Shown here: one piece after another, positions 1 through 9,345 of the stretch
How the letters are laid out: every line of letters begins with the position of its first letter
How positions within the stretch are numbered: the first letter of the stretch is position 1
Assembly (NCBI GenBank): GCA_003508835.1
Contig: PUFA01000027.1
Location: 744,001-808,000 of the forward strand
DNA from: Eonycteris spelaea
Taxonomy: Eukaryota; Chordata; Mammalia; Chiroptera; Pteropodidae
DNA: 64,000 bases
Direction: 5' to 3'
Notes under the pieces: model-generated
Told to the model about the DNA's origin: nothing
What the model saw: only the letters and a program-made list of their open reading frames with translations
The model's database searches: none
Made by a program: the position numbers and the translations under genes

Positions 1-85
1 CCTTCAACCCTCCCTCTTTTCCTTCCTTCCTTTCTCCTCTCTCCCTTTCCTAATATTCTCAAAAAAATAAAAAAAGCAAAACAAA
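1..85. repeat. pyrimidine-rich then A-rich low-complexity tract
   Basis: Bases 1-50 are almost all C and T, followed by an A-rich run near 60-85. It could be the edge of a degraded retroposon tail cut by the window start, but nothing diagnostic remains. Confidence 0.6.
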
Positions 86-694
86 CACCAACCATGCCAT
101 TTCACAACCATGGATTAGCCCGTATTTCTGGGATATCATCATTGTGAGCAACCTAAGAAATAAGTCAGTTCAAGTTAAACTGCAATTTTTTCTGAAGCCT
201 TAATTTTTCAAATGAAATAGATATTTCTGTTAATTAATTTGACAATTTAAACATAGTATAAACAAACTAAACTGGATAGTTCAAAAGCAGCCATATCAGA
301 ATCCGTATCTACATCTACAGTCATATGAATACAAATTTATTTGCAAAAACCCTGATAGGAAAAATTTATTACTACCAACAACATACTCACCCAGATGAGA
401 AAACTAGACAAATCCTGGTTTGTTGTAATTCGCTGAGCAAAACTTAGTAAATGTACATTTGAAAGTTCTTTCTAGTGAAACTTTCCTTTATAAAAAGTTG
501 AAATCCCTGTGCTATATTGACTAAAAGGTCAATGTCTTGGACTTTGCTCATGGAGACCTAATCTGGTGGTTAGAGATGTTGACAGTTTAGAAACCAGCTG
601 GAATAAATGGGTGAACAAAGTATTATAATTTAAACTATTGATCTGCATGGTTTTTCTTTACCCCCAACTCATTCCTTATGTGTAGGCTCAATCT
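86..694. other. unique AT-rich sequence, no feature seen
   Basis: No open frame, repeat family or RNA gene was recognised here. Confidence 0.5.
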
Positions 695-1385
695 TTTTTT
701 AAAATTAAAATTATTAGGGTGACATTTGGTTAGTAAAATTATATAGGCTTCAAGTGTACAATTCAATAATATATGTATATTACATCATGTGTTCACCATC
801 CAAAGTCAATTTCTTTCTGTCACCATATATTTGATCCCCTTTACACTTATCTACCTTTCCCTCTGGTACCCACTTGTTGTCTGTTGTCTATGAGTTTTCG
901 TTTGTTGCTTTCAGTTTTATATCTCACATATAAGTGAAATCATATGGTTCCCAACATTTTCTGACTTACTTCGCTTAACATGATAATCTCAAGATACATC
1001 CTTGTTGTCGCAAATGGCTGTATTTCATCTTTTTTATGGCCAAGTAATATTCCATTGTATATATGTGAGACATCTTCTTTATCCAATCATCTTCGAAAGG
1101 GCCCTTCGTTGTTTTCATATCTTAGCCGCCATGAATAACTCTGCTATGAACATCGAGGTGCATATATCTTTATGGGCAAATGTTTCCAAATTTTGGGAGT
1201 AGATACTCAGAAAAGGGATTGCTGGGTCCAATAATATTTTCTTATTTTTTTGAGGAACCTCCATACTGTTTCCATAGCAGTTGTAGAAATTTACACTCCC
1301 GTAAGCAGTGTATGAAGGTTCCTTTTCTTCCACAACCTCTCCAATACTTGTTATTACTTGTCTTGTTGATAATAGGCTCAATCAT
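695..1385 (-). mobile_element. L1 retrotransposon 3' end (3' UTR plus end of ORF2)
   Basis: Read on the minus strand this is a 5'-truncated L1. The left side (about 700-960) is the reverse complement of a Laurasiatherian or bat-type L1 3' UTR, including 'gtgttcaccatccaaag' and 'catataagtgaaatcatatg'. The right side (about 960-1385) is the end of ORF2, with 'taatattccattgtatatat' as a landmark. Many substitutions and small indels show it is old and inactive. Subfamily is not assigned. Confidence 0.88.
1115..1381 (-). pseudogene. L1 ORF2p C-terminal fragment
   Basis: An 88-codon minus frame keeps recognisable L1 ORF2p C-terminal sequence: LLDPAIPF, then NLETFAHKDICTSMF and LFMAAKI, equivalent to the segment just before the usual 'W..P' stretch near the protein end. 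The N-terminal part of the frame is garbled by frameshifts. It has no endonuclease or reverse-transcriptase domain and encodes nothing functional. Confidence 0.8.
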
Positions 1386-4300
1386 TTCAATATTTGGGTT
1401 ACTGGTTTAGCAGAAGCCTAAACGTTATATATTGTTTATTGTAAATACTGGTAAGCAGTGGTCAATAAATACTTTATATTAAAAAATAAAATAGGTATGT
1501 AAACTTCCACTTTTGAAAATCGTTAATAGCTTAAAACATTTTAGTTTTTAATTTCTTCCTTTGTTAATTATTTTAGAGTTATAAGCAAATGCTTAAAAAC
1601 ATGTTTCTTCAAATGTCCTTGGGATTCATTGCTATGAGATCAATCTCACCCTTATCAGTTCGCAAATTTATCTTTTTATCTACAGATACTTAAGTGTTCT
1701 GTGCCTATAATATCCCCTTTCCCCACTCTCTACTTCCCTCAAATTTACCTGGAATTTTGAGGAGAACCTCTGGTCACTTCATTATAACTCTTTGGCCTTT
1801 TGGATTTACCCTCAGCCTCTACATCTCCTCAAATAGATCATTAGGCCATAAAGGCTATTATCATTGGGTAAAAACTGTGGGAAACCAGTTCCTATTGCCT
1901 GGGTAGGGTCAGGGATGGTGAGTGGAACAGGGAGAGGAGTAAGGAGAGTCCTCTAGATAGAAACAACATTTTAGGCATCACAGGCAAGAATTATATATGC
2001 TTTCTTCCTTAGAAATATTGTCATATATGTGGATTAAGTTCTAGAATGCTATGATAATGGTGTTTAGTACATTCATGGTTAAATAAGATATAGCGGCTCA
2101 CCTGTGTTTTAAGATTCTTTGAAAATTGGTATACATGTTGTATATAATGTTATATATCTATTATTTATCTATTTATATTTTATATTTCTATATAAGATTT
2201 TTATTGAACTAATCATTTATTTAACCTGACCTTTGATTAAGAAGAACATATTCCTCAATTATGCTTGATAACAGAATTTGCCACATTTCAACTTGAATGA
2301 AATGACGGAGGAGAGTTATATGCTTATAAATGTTTTTTTTTTTTAATCATGTCATCATAGTAAAAGATCTGGTCATTGATCACAATCTTCTGCTTTTTCA
2401 AGTTGTCCCTAACATTAAGTTGAACAATATCTAACTCATAGTTACCTCTACCAGACTATTACAGAAGCATTAAATTTTGTATGGGCAGTGGTTGTTTTGT
2501 AAATAATTTCAGTCCTTTCAGTATTAAAAAAATGTTTTTGTATCCCAGGTGAATTTCACACATTTGTGAATAAATAATTAGTGAAATTCTGAGTGTGCTG
2601 TTGATTAAAATATGCTTTTAAGACACTCTTGAGAATTTAAAGAATAATCTTGGTATAAATCAGCATTCAAAATGAGATACCCACAATTGAAGAAGAGATT
2701 TTTATAAAATCTGCAATAAAAGTATTTAGAAACTCTGAAATAAAATCTGTGCAATTTAGGTCTTGAGAATCAATTTTTAGAATATGTTTTAAAAGTCATT
2801 TTCAACATTTAAACCTTAAGATTTATTTCTAGAAAGACTTTATTAAGGTATGCTTATCAATAGATTATTGTTCTTTTAAAACAAAACTTTAACCCACATA
2901 AGAAATGTTGCGTTAGTTTTTGAGTTCTGAGGATTATAGATATGTGACATTTATACTTTCTTGCACACACAGAGAAAAAAAGCCATTCTGAAACAGAAAA
3001 CTGCTTCATTCCATAAGCATGCCATTAATGCATGATTCACGATGTCATAGTTTGGATGAGGTAATCAAATTCCTTAATGAATCAACTGAAGGCAACTGCT
3101 TTATTTAGGAATGATTTAGAGATATTTAAATTGAAGATAATGGGTTGAAAGGGAGAGCAAAAGAGGTAAGTGTAAGGATATTACTGAAAATGCAAAATGA
3201 TTAAAAATGATCAGTATGACTATTGGGCCATAAAAAACTTCACATTTGTCTTTTAAGAACCTATCTCCAAATAAAAGTACAGCTCTAGTTCTACTGTTAA
3301 CAAGTACATATTTGATATTGACAAATGGACATGCCATCATTTTGAGACTGAATTTGAACCCCTTGGGAATCATCACAGAATGAACTAACATTCTTTAAAA
3401 ATCCCAGTCCAAGAAAGTTCTCAATAATAATTCATGTTTATAAGGTGCTTTTTATTCAACTTTAAGATTCTGTGTATAAATGTGTTTAAATATACATGGT
3501 CATATATTACTGTCACCATACATCATAGCCCAAATGTTTCAATTTCTTAGACATAAAGCAACTCTTTATTTCATACATGAAAATACAATCTCTACCCTTG
3601 CCACACAAATTCTCCACAAATAGCACCTTCTTATGTATGCTCCTTTATTGCTTGTGCTCAAAGATTGTTAATACAATCTTTTCTTAAAGCAATGTTCTAA
3701 AAATTCTTTAAAAACAAAACACCTGTGTTTTCTGGCAGAACAACAATGTATCAGCCAAAATAGCTTTATTTAATGACTGACTGTGGTTAGCTAGCGCCCC
3801 ATAATTCATTTCATAATTGGAAAAAAATGTAACATTTGCTGACATCATGTGAGTGCTGATCTGGACCCATTGAAGAGGGAGTTTTCCAATAAAAATGATT
3901 TAGTTTTCCACTTCATAATTCAGGAGGAATTTAGGATTAGAGTACTCATGGAGTCTAGAAATGATTTTCATTTTATAAATTTTAGCTCACAATTTGAACA
4001 GGAAGTAAAACTGAACATAGTTTAACTTCCAAGCCAAAATTTCACCTGTAAAATATCACTTCCTCTTATGCACATCGATACCAGTCTGAGATCAAACATT
4101 AAAAGCTCTAAGGAGAAAATAATATTAGACATGAAAAATCTAACAGGTGTGGAGACAGAGTTACCATAAGTTCTATTCTGAAAGTTTTTAAGAAAGTACT
4201 TAAAGTTTCTTAAGTACAAAGCAGTCAAACAATGTCTCATCTGATTTTTGCCTACCTGTAGCTCAAGTTTATTTGACAGTTTGCAGTGCAAAATACACAT

Positions 4301-4645
4301 GGGGTGAACAATTATTTAAAAATAGTGCACTATCAGTTGTAGTGGTATTATTTGATAATGATATGGTAATGGCTTCAAAATTTTATACAGTGTACTGCAA
4401 ATATGGGTAAAAATATCTAGCCTAATCTTTCTTAAGAAAACTCATTTTATTTTCAGAAGGAGCCAGATAAACTTTTTTTAAAGTTGCCATCTTAAATATT
4501 TTTGTCTTCTCATTTAAACAGTCTTGGGAATACCCTTAACTCTTTAACTACTGCTCTTAATTCTAACTACTTCTCTCGACTGGACTTGCTGGACCCACCC
4601 ATCTATTTACCCTGTTTTGGCATCTGAGCAGCTGAAATGGCTGAA
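1386..4645. other. unique AT-rich sequence, no gene or repeat recognised
   Basis: About 3.3 kb with no convincing coding region on either strand. Short frames (for example minus 3116-3391 and minus 4022-4300) show no domain, no codon bias and no splice context. A short T run lies at 2333-2344. Ancient unrecognisable repeats or conserved non-coding elements could be present but cannot be judged by eye. Confidence 0.5.
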
Positions 4646-4700
4646 AACTAAACAAAACAAAAGAAAACAAAACAAAAACAACAACAACAACAACAAAACA
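4646..4700. repeat. A-rich / (CAA)n simple repeat
   Basis: A run of 'aaacaaaac' type sequence passes into five or six 'caa' triplets. It may be the oxidised tail of an old plus-strand retroposon, but no element body is recognisable upstream. Confidence 0.8.
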
Positions 4701-5110
4701 CAACTGTGTGTCCTGGTCTCTCTTTAAGTTCCACAGTCACAAACCTTAGTTGGGCACTCAATAGATCTCTTACTGTTACATAGGACAAGGGTCTCAGGGT
4801 CTGGGCAGTTCTTACTAAATGTTATTCTTCCTAAATGTTAAAATGTAACACAGTATTTTGCAAAGGCAAGCTGTAAACAGGATGAACTTGACAGGAACCC
4901 AAAGGGATAAGTGTAGCCAACCTCCCTTGAAGAAGAAATCAACATGTAATCAACCAAACAGTGTATATGAGCAAAGGCTGAGCCTCCCTCCTGGAGACAG
5001 AGCTTTGGATGTGAATCCCCTGTCTCCTTTACTTGCTCTAAGTAAATAAAACTACCTAACGACAACCACGTCTTATTCTTGAATAGAACACCCCAACCAG
5101 TGAAACCCTT
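4701..5110 (+). mobile_element. possible ERV-type LTR remnant
   Basis: The right part has LTR-like organisation: a C/T-rich stretch near 5015-5035, 'aagtaaataaaac' as a polyadenylation signal near 5041, then about 60 bases ending near 5105 at 'aacaccccaacc', as in an R-U5 region. No internal retroviral coding sequence is adjacent and no partner LTR was found in the window, so it would be a solitary LTR. I cannot name a family; the call rests on arrangement alone. Confidence 0.3.
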
Positions 5111-5162
5111 GAGTTTGGTAACATTACTAAAATTTAATAATTTCACCATCCTATAGTCCTAT

Positions 5163-5550
5163 CTTAGTCTGCTCAGGCTGCCATAGCAAAATGCTGTAGA
5201 CTGGGTGACTTAAACAACAGAAATTTATTTCTCACAGTCCCAAAGATGGAAATCCAAGATCAATGCCAGTCAATTCCAGTTTCTGGTGAGGCCCTTTTCC
5301 TGGCTTGCAGATGGCTACCTTCTTGCTGTCCTCAGAGATATTCTCTTCCCCTCTCTCTCTTTTCTCTGTCTTGGCTTACCCCAATCCCCTTTCTCTCCTT
5401 CCCACTCTCTTCATCTTCTTATAAGGTCACAGTCCTATCAGGTTTGGGTTCCACATTTATGGCCTCATTTAACCTTAATTACCTACTAAAGACCTCTCCA
5501 GATACAATCACATTGGGAGGTTAGGGCTTCAACATATGAATTTGGGGAAT
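5163..5550 (-). mobile_element. MLT1-type (ERVL-MaLR) solitary LTR
   Basis: On the minus strand this follows the MLT1A/MST-like LTR pattern. The 3' end reads at the left as 'cttagtctgctcaggctgcc' and 'agactgggtgacttaaacaa', then 'cagaaatttatttctcacag' (polyadenylation region). 'ttcttataaggtcac' lies in the middle, and 'gggcttcaacatatgaattt' marks the LTR 5' end at the right. No internal MaLR sequence flanks it, so it is a solo LTR. It is non-coding and highly diverged, typical of insertions shared among placental mammals. Confidence 0.85.
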
Positions 5551-6110
5551 TTACAAATTATTATTTTACTCCTTTTTGAAACTCTTACATTACTCAGCCT
5601 CTTCCCTACCTTCACTGCTCACTAAGTGTATCTTATATTTATTTATCAGGAAAGTAGAAGCAATTAGACAGGAACTCCATTGTCCCCATGAAAACAACCA
5701 GCCTACTTCTATCATTACTCCTTCTAATTACTATAGATGATGTGCCTTGTCCCAAGCCAAAAAACTAGCTGGTCAAAGGCCTCCATGGTGTTCCAGACCC
5801 TTTCTAGTGACTTAGTTTCTGTAATTAACCCTTCTTTCTCAAATCAACACGTCCTTTGCATTGCTGTTCCATTTCTCTGCTGCCTTCATAAAAATCTTCT
5901 TCAAAGAATTATCTGGATATTGTTCCTTTTACTTTTCAACTCACATTGTCTCCTAACTTACCTCAAGTGGACACCTGTCCCTTCACTTGTCAAGATTACT
6001 AATAAACACTGTATTTCAAACACCAATGGCCATTCCGTCATTCCTCTCTTGCTTGCCCTCTCAGTAGTATTCAACAAAGATGATTATCACTTCCTTGTGC
6101 TTTTTATAAA
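5551..6110 (+). mobile_element. L2 (LINE2) fragment, reverse-transcriptase region, left part
   Basis: The sequence tracks the L2 ORF2 reverse-transcriptase region. 'aagtagaagcaattagacag' near 5652 corresponds to the segment ahead of the RT domain. The part near 5985-6080 corresponds to the stretch leading to RT motif A, and the element continues after a short L1 insertion at 6111-6235. L2 elements are of the CR1/L2 clade and have been inactive since before the placental radiation. The interruption and stops make this a relic. Confidence 0.75.
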
Positions 6111-6144
6111 ACACATTTATTTTTTAAATTTTTTATTCTGCTAA
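5737..6144 (+). pseudogene. L2 reverse-transcriptase relic (fingers to motif A)
   Basis: This 135-codon frame still runs in the L2 RT frame near its end: LVKITNKH, then NTNGHSVIPLLLALSVVFN, where the family has a hydrophobic strand and 'LDLSAAFDTVDH' (motif A). The catalytic aspartate of motif A is replaced ('LLALSVVF'), so the enzyme could not work. The last residues come from the inserted L1 scrap. Survival of an open frame this long in such an old element is probably chance. Confidence 0.55.
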
Positions 6145-6235
6145 GAACACTTAACATGAGATCTCCCAACAGATTGAGGTGCACAGTATCTTGTTAACGA
6201 TAGGCACAATGTTGTACAGCAGAAGTCATTCATAT
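6111..6235 (-). mobile_element. L1 3' UTR scrap inserted in L2
   Basis: 'gataggcacaatgttgtaca' and the preceding 'tctcccaacagattgaggtg' match, in reverse complement, the old L1 3' UTR type seen again at 50930-51240. The L2 reading resumes directly after it at about 6236, so this short L1 piece landed inside the L2 copy and is younger than it. Confidence 0.65.
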
Positions 6236-7040
6236 TCCTTCTTGAAACGGTTACTTTTCTTGAAGTCCATGACACCATACTCTCCTCCCTTCCTTCTCTT
6301 TCATTAGCTGCTGCTTCTTAGTCTCCTTCATGGGTTCTGCATCTCTTCCTGAATGTTAAAGGTCAGAACACTCCAGGGCTCTCCCTTCTTTATCTAGCTA
6401 TACATTTTTCCAATTAACCTCATTCAGTCCCATGGCTTTAGATACTGTGTGTCAGCGGTGATTTCTGAATCTTTGTGTTCAGATCTGACCTCTCCTTTAA
6501 GCTTCAAATTATGTATCCTGGTCTTTTTTTTCACATCGCCATATTCACTTTAAATAGGTATCTCCAATTTAATGTGCCCCAAATAAAACTTTTGTCTTTC
6601 CCAAGTTTAATCCTACGAGGCCTTTTTTTCAGTATATAGGACCAAAAATCTAGTGGTCAACATTCAGTCCTCTCCTTCCTTTCTTTATAGTCATATCTAA
6701 ACCCTTATTAAATCCTGCTGACTTTACCTCTAAAAGTGTTCTGAAAACTTCCACTTCTGTTTCTACTACCCTTTGTAGTTCAAGCCACCAGAATCTCTCT
6801 TCTGGACTATTTCCACAATCTGTTAAACTTACCAGGGTTCCCTCCTGTTCTCCACTCCCAGTACAAATGGAATCCCAAAAGAACAAATATGTAGTAGCCA
6901 GGGTGCTTTTTTAAAACAAAAATCAAATCACGACCTTCCTTTGCTTGAAATTCCTCTAATGACTTTTTATCAAGATCGGAATAGAATCAAAAGTCTTGAC
7001 CTAAAAAACTCTAGGGCTTGCAGCATTTTCAGGGTATTCT
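6236..7040 (+). mobile_element. L2 (LINE2) fragment, right part (RT motifs B-C to C-terminus)
   Basis: Continuation of the L2 copy after the L1 scrap. 'ctccagggctctccctt' near 6372 is the decayed GVPQGS stretch. The segment near 6420-6470 corresponds to the region carrying the L2 'YADD' motif, here destroyed. 6640-7040 follows the C-terminal tail of L2 ORF2 ('cttcctttgcttgaaattcc' aligns with the conserved end). Multiple frameshifts are present. Confidence 0.75.
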
Positions 7041-7044
7041 ATGA

Positions 7045-7845
7045 GGGAATTAAGCTCTGCAAAATGATTTCACCATTAAGTATGATGCTAGCTGTGGGTT
7101 TTTCATAGATGCTCTTTATCAGTTGGGGAAGTTCCCTTCTATTCCTAGTTTGTTGAATGTTTTAATCCTGAAAGAGTATTGAATTTTGCCAAATACTTTT
7201 TCTGCATCATTTGAGATAACCACATGGTTTTGTCCTTTATTCTACTAATATGGTATATTATATTGATTGAGTTTCATATGTGAACCAAGCTCACATTACT
7301 GGGAGGCTGCTGGATTTGGTTTGTCTGGTTTTAGTAGCAAAGTAATATTGGCCTTATAGAATGAGTGTGTTAAGTGTTTCCTCCTTTTCTATATTTTGAA
7401 AGAGTTTTTGAAAGACTGGTGCAAATTCTTTATTTTTGGTAGAATTCACCAGTGAAGCCATCTGGCATGGACTTTTCTTTGTGGGATGTTTTTTGGTTAT
7501 CAGTTCAATCTCTTGACTTGTTATAGGCCTATTCAGATTTTTCTATTTCATCTTGAATCAGTCTTGGTAGTTTTTAGCCTTCTGGGCCTTAGTCCATTTA
7601 AACTGTGTTATCTAATTTGCAGTATTCCCTTATTATCTTTCTTATTTCTATAAGATCAGAACTTATTACTTATTTTAAAATATTACTTATTTTAGTAATT
7701 TGAGCCTTTTCTCTCTTTCTTTGGTAGTTTAAAGATTTGGCAATTTCAGTGATGTTTTCGAAGAACCAGCTTTCATTGATTAATAGTTTTTCTATTCTTT
7801 ATTTCATTTATTTTTGTTTCATTTATCTAGATTCATTCAAATTCT
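7045..7845 (-). mobile_element. L1 fragment, ORF2 reverse-transcriptase region
   Basis: Minus-strand L1 ORF2. Landmarks read on the plus strand are 'attcctagtttgttgaatgt' (7143), 'ctttttctgcatcatttgag' (7196), 'gaattcaccagtgaagccat' (7442) and 'ttcagatttttctatttcat' (7532), all known antisense L1 RT segments in the right order. A gap near 7300 removes the piece between the thumb-side sequence and 'ggctttggtat'. All frames are broken. Confidence 0.88.
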
Positions 7846-7905
7846 CCTTTCTTTCTCTCTGTCTGTCTGTATCTCTGTCCATCTCTCCCCTTCCTCCACC
7901 CCCTT
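7846..7905. repeat. CT-rich low-complexity tract
   Basis: Irregular (TCTG/TCTC)n sequence adjoining the end of the L1 fragment. Confidence 0.7.
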
Positions 7906-8244
7906 TCTCTGTTGGCTTCTCTTTCAGTGGTTACATTTTCCTAACCCAGATGAAAAAGATTTTCTCTCTCCAATGGTTTCAACATCCCAAGATTAAATTT
8001 CACACCTATCTCTGAATCAATCGGTGTGACCAGAGATACTGAATATGTGATTACAATGATTGAACTGGCCTGGGACCTAGACCCTGTAGGAAGCTAATGG
8101 TGGAATCAGCCCAATTACCCACAGTGACAGGGAGTTGGAGAAGAGAGCTTTTTCAAAGGAAAATTGAGGAGCTCTTATCAGAAGAAGGAAGAGATGCTGG
8201 ACAAGCAAAAACAACAAATGACCAACGTTCCTGGTGTCTTAGAT
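7906..8244. other. unassigned, perhaps ancient repeat
   Basis: The segment near 8100-8220 has a texture I associate with old dispersed mammalian repeats ('aaaggaaaattgaggagctc', 'gacaagcaaaaacaacaaat') but I cannot name the family. No coding signal. Confidence 0.3.
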
Positions 8245-8400
8245 CATAAGAATCACCAGAACAAATATTCAAAACAGAGATTCCAGGGCCCTACCCCATT
8301 CTTATTGAGTCAATCATTTAGAAGAGCTGTCTAGGAATTGGTATTTTTAACAGAATTAATGACTGCTCCACTCGCTACTGCTAAAACGTAAAGTACTTGG
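8245..8400 (+). mobile_element. MER5A-like non-autonomous hAT-Charlie element, partial
   Basis: 'cataagaatcaccagaac', then 'cagagattccagggccctac' and 'aattggtatttttaacaga' follow the order of MER5A internal landmarks (atcacctgg, cagattgctgggccccacc, ttgcatttctaacaag). Terminal inverted repeats are not preserved. Such elements have no protein-coding capacity. Confidence 0.6.
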
Positions 8401-9118
8401 AATATTCTCTGTTTCCATCTGAGTGAAGATATACCTCTCAACTAGGTTATACACCCAAGCTAAAGAAGAGTGAACAATTATTGACTGCATTTAAGTTGTG
8501 TAGATATGTATCCTCTGAAATTGGTATGGGGATGATCTGAAATCAATGATACTTCTCTAAACCATCAGGGAATTATTCACCCCTTTGTTTTGACTTCCAC
8601 AGTATAAAACCAATAACATGTTTTATTTTAAAAAGGAAGCAAAAATAAAAATAAAACAGAAAACTCTAATTCCTTTTTCCCCCCTATAAGGCAAAAATAG
8701 GTAAATAGTTGCATTCTGAATTTGTTAAAAAAGGAGACCATCTTGTTTGTGTTCTGAATTATAGCACACTCCTCATAACTAAACATCTGTTTGGACTTCT
8801 TTACTTGAAAAGAAACCATCCTCAACAAATTGAAAAGTCACAGTGAACACCAATGAGTTACTTGTTGGTTATATGTCAGCTGTGTTGGCTGATTTAAGCG
8901 TGTGATGTGGGACGTGGCTCTGAGAATGGAGGTTTACTGTCTCCTTTGCACTTTCATAAAGGTGTGTTGGCTTTTCTGGATTTGTACCAGTGCCGAAGAT
9001 ATTTAAGCTATAACGCATACTTCTGTACAACTAGCACCATAGAACTCATGTATTTTGATATGTTCAATAGTAATAACAATAGCAGCAATACCAATACAAA
9101 CAATAAAGTGAAATTAAA
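8401..9118. other. unique sequence, no feature seen
   Basis: AT-rich, with a short CAA/AAT-like stretch near 9065-9105. No gene or repeat body recognised. Confidence 0.5.
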
Positions 9119-9119
9119 A

Positions 9120-9345
9120 ATAACATTTATTATTGTCTATCTACTACTACTATGTTAAACACATTACTTGAACAATCTGGTTAACTACTAACAACAACCC
9201 TATATGATAGTTGCTATTATTATCCCTATTTGATGGTGAGGAAACAGAAGCACCAAGTAATTCACCTAACTTGACATAGCTATGAAATGCCTGAGACGAG
9301 TCTAGTGCAGTCTGTCTCCATCCATATCCATCCACCCTTTCCTCT
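9120..9345 (-). mobile_element. MIR SINE
   Basis: On the plus strand it reads as a reverse-complement MIR: 'acatttattattgtctat' at the left, then 'caacaaccctatatgatag', 'ttgatggtgaggaaacagaa' and 'cacctaacttgacatagcta'. These are the MIR core and tRNA-related half in the expected order. It is heavily diverged and non-coding. Confidence 0.82.

Noticed and set aside
5737..6144. Possible host gene exon
   Set aside because: The frame follows L2 reverse transcriptase and ends inside an inserted L1 scrap.
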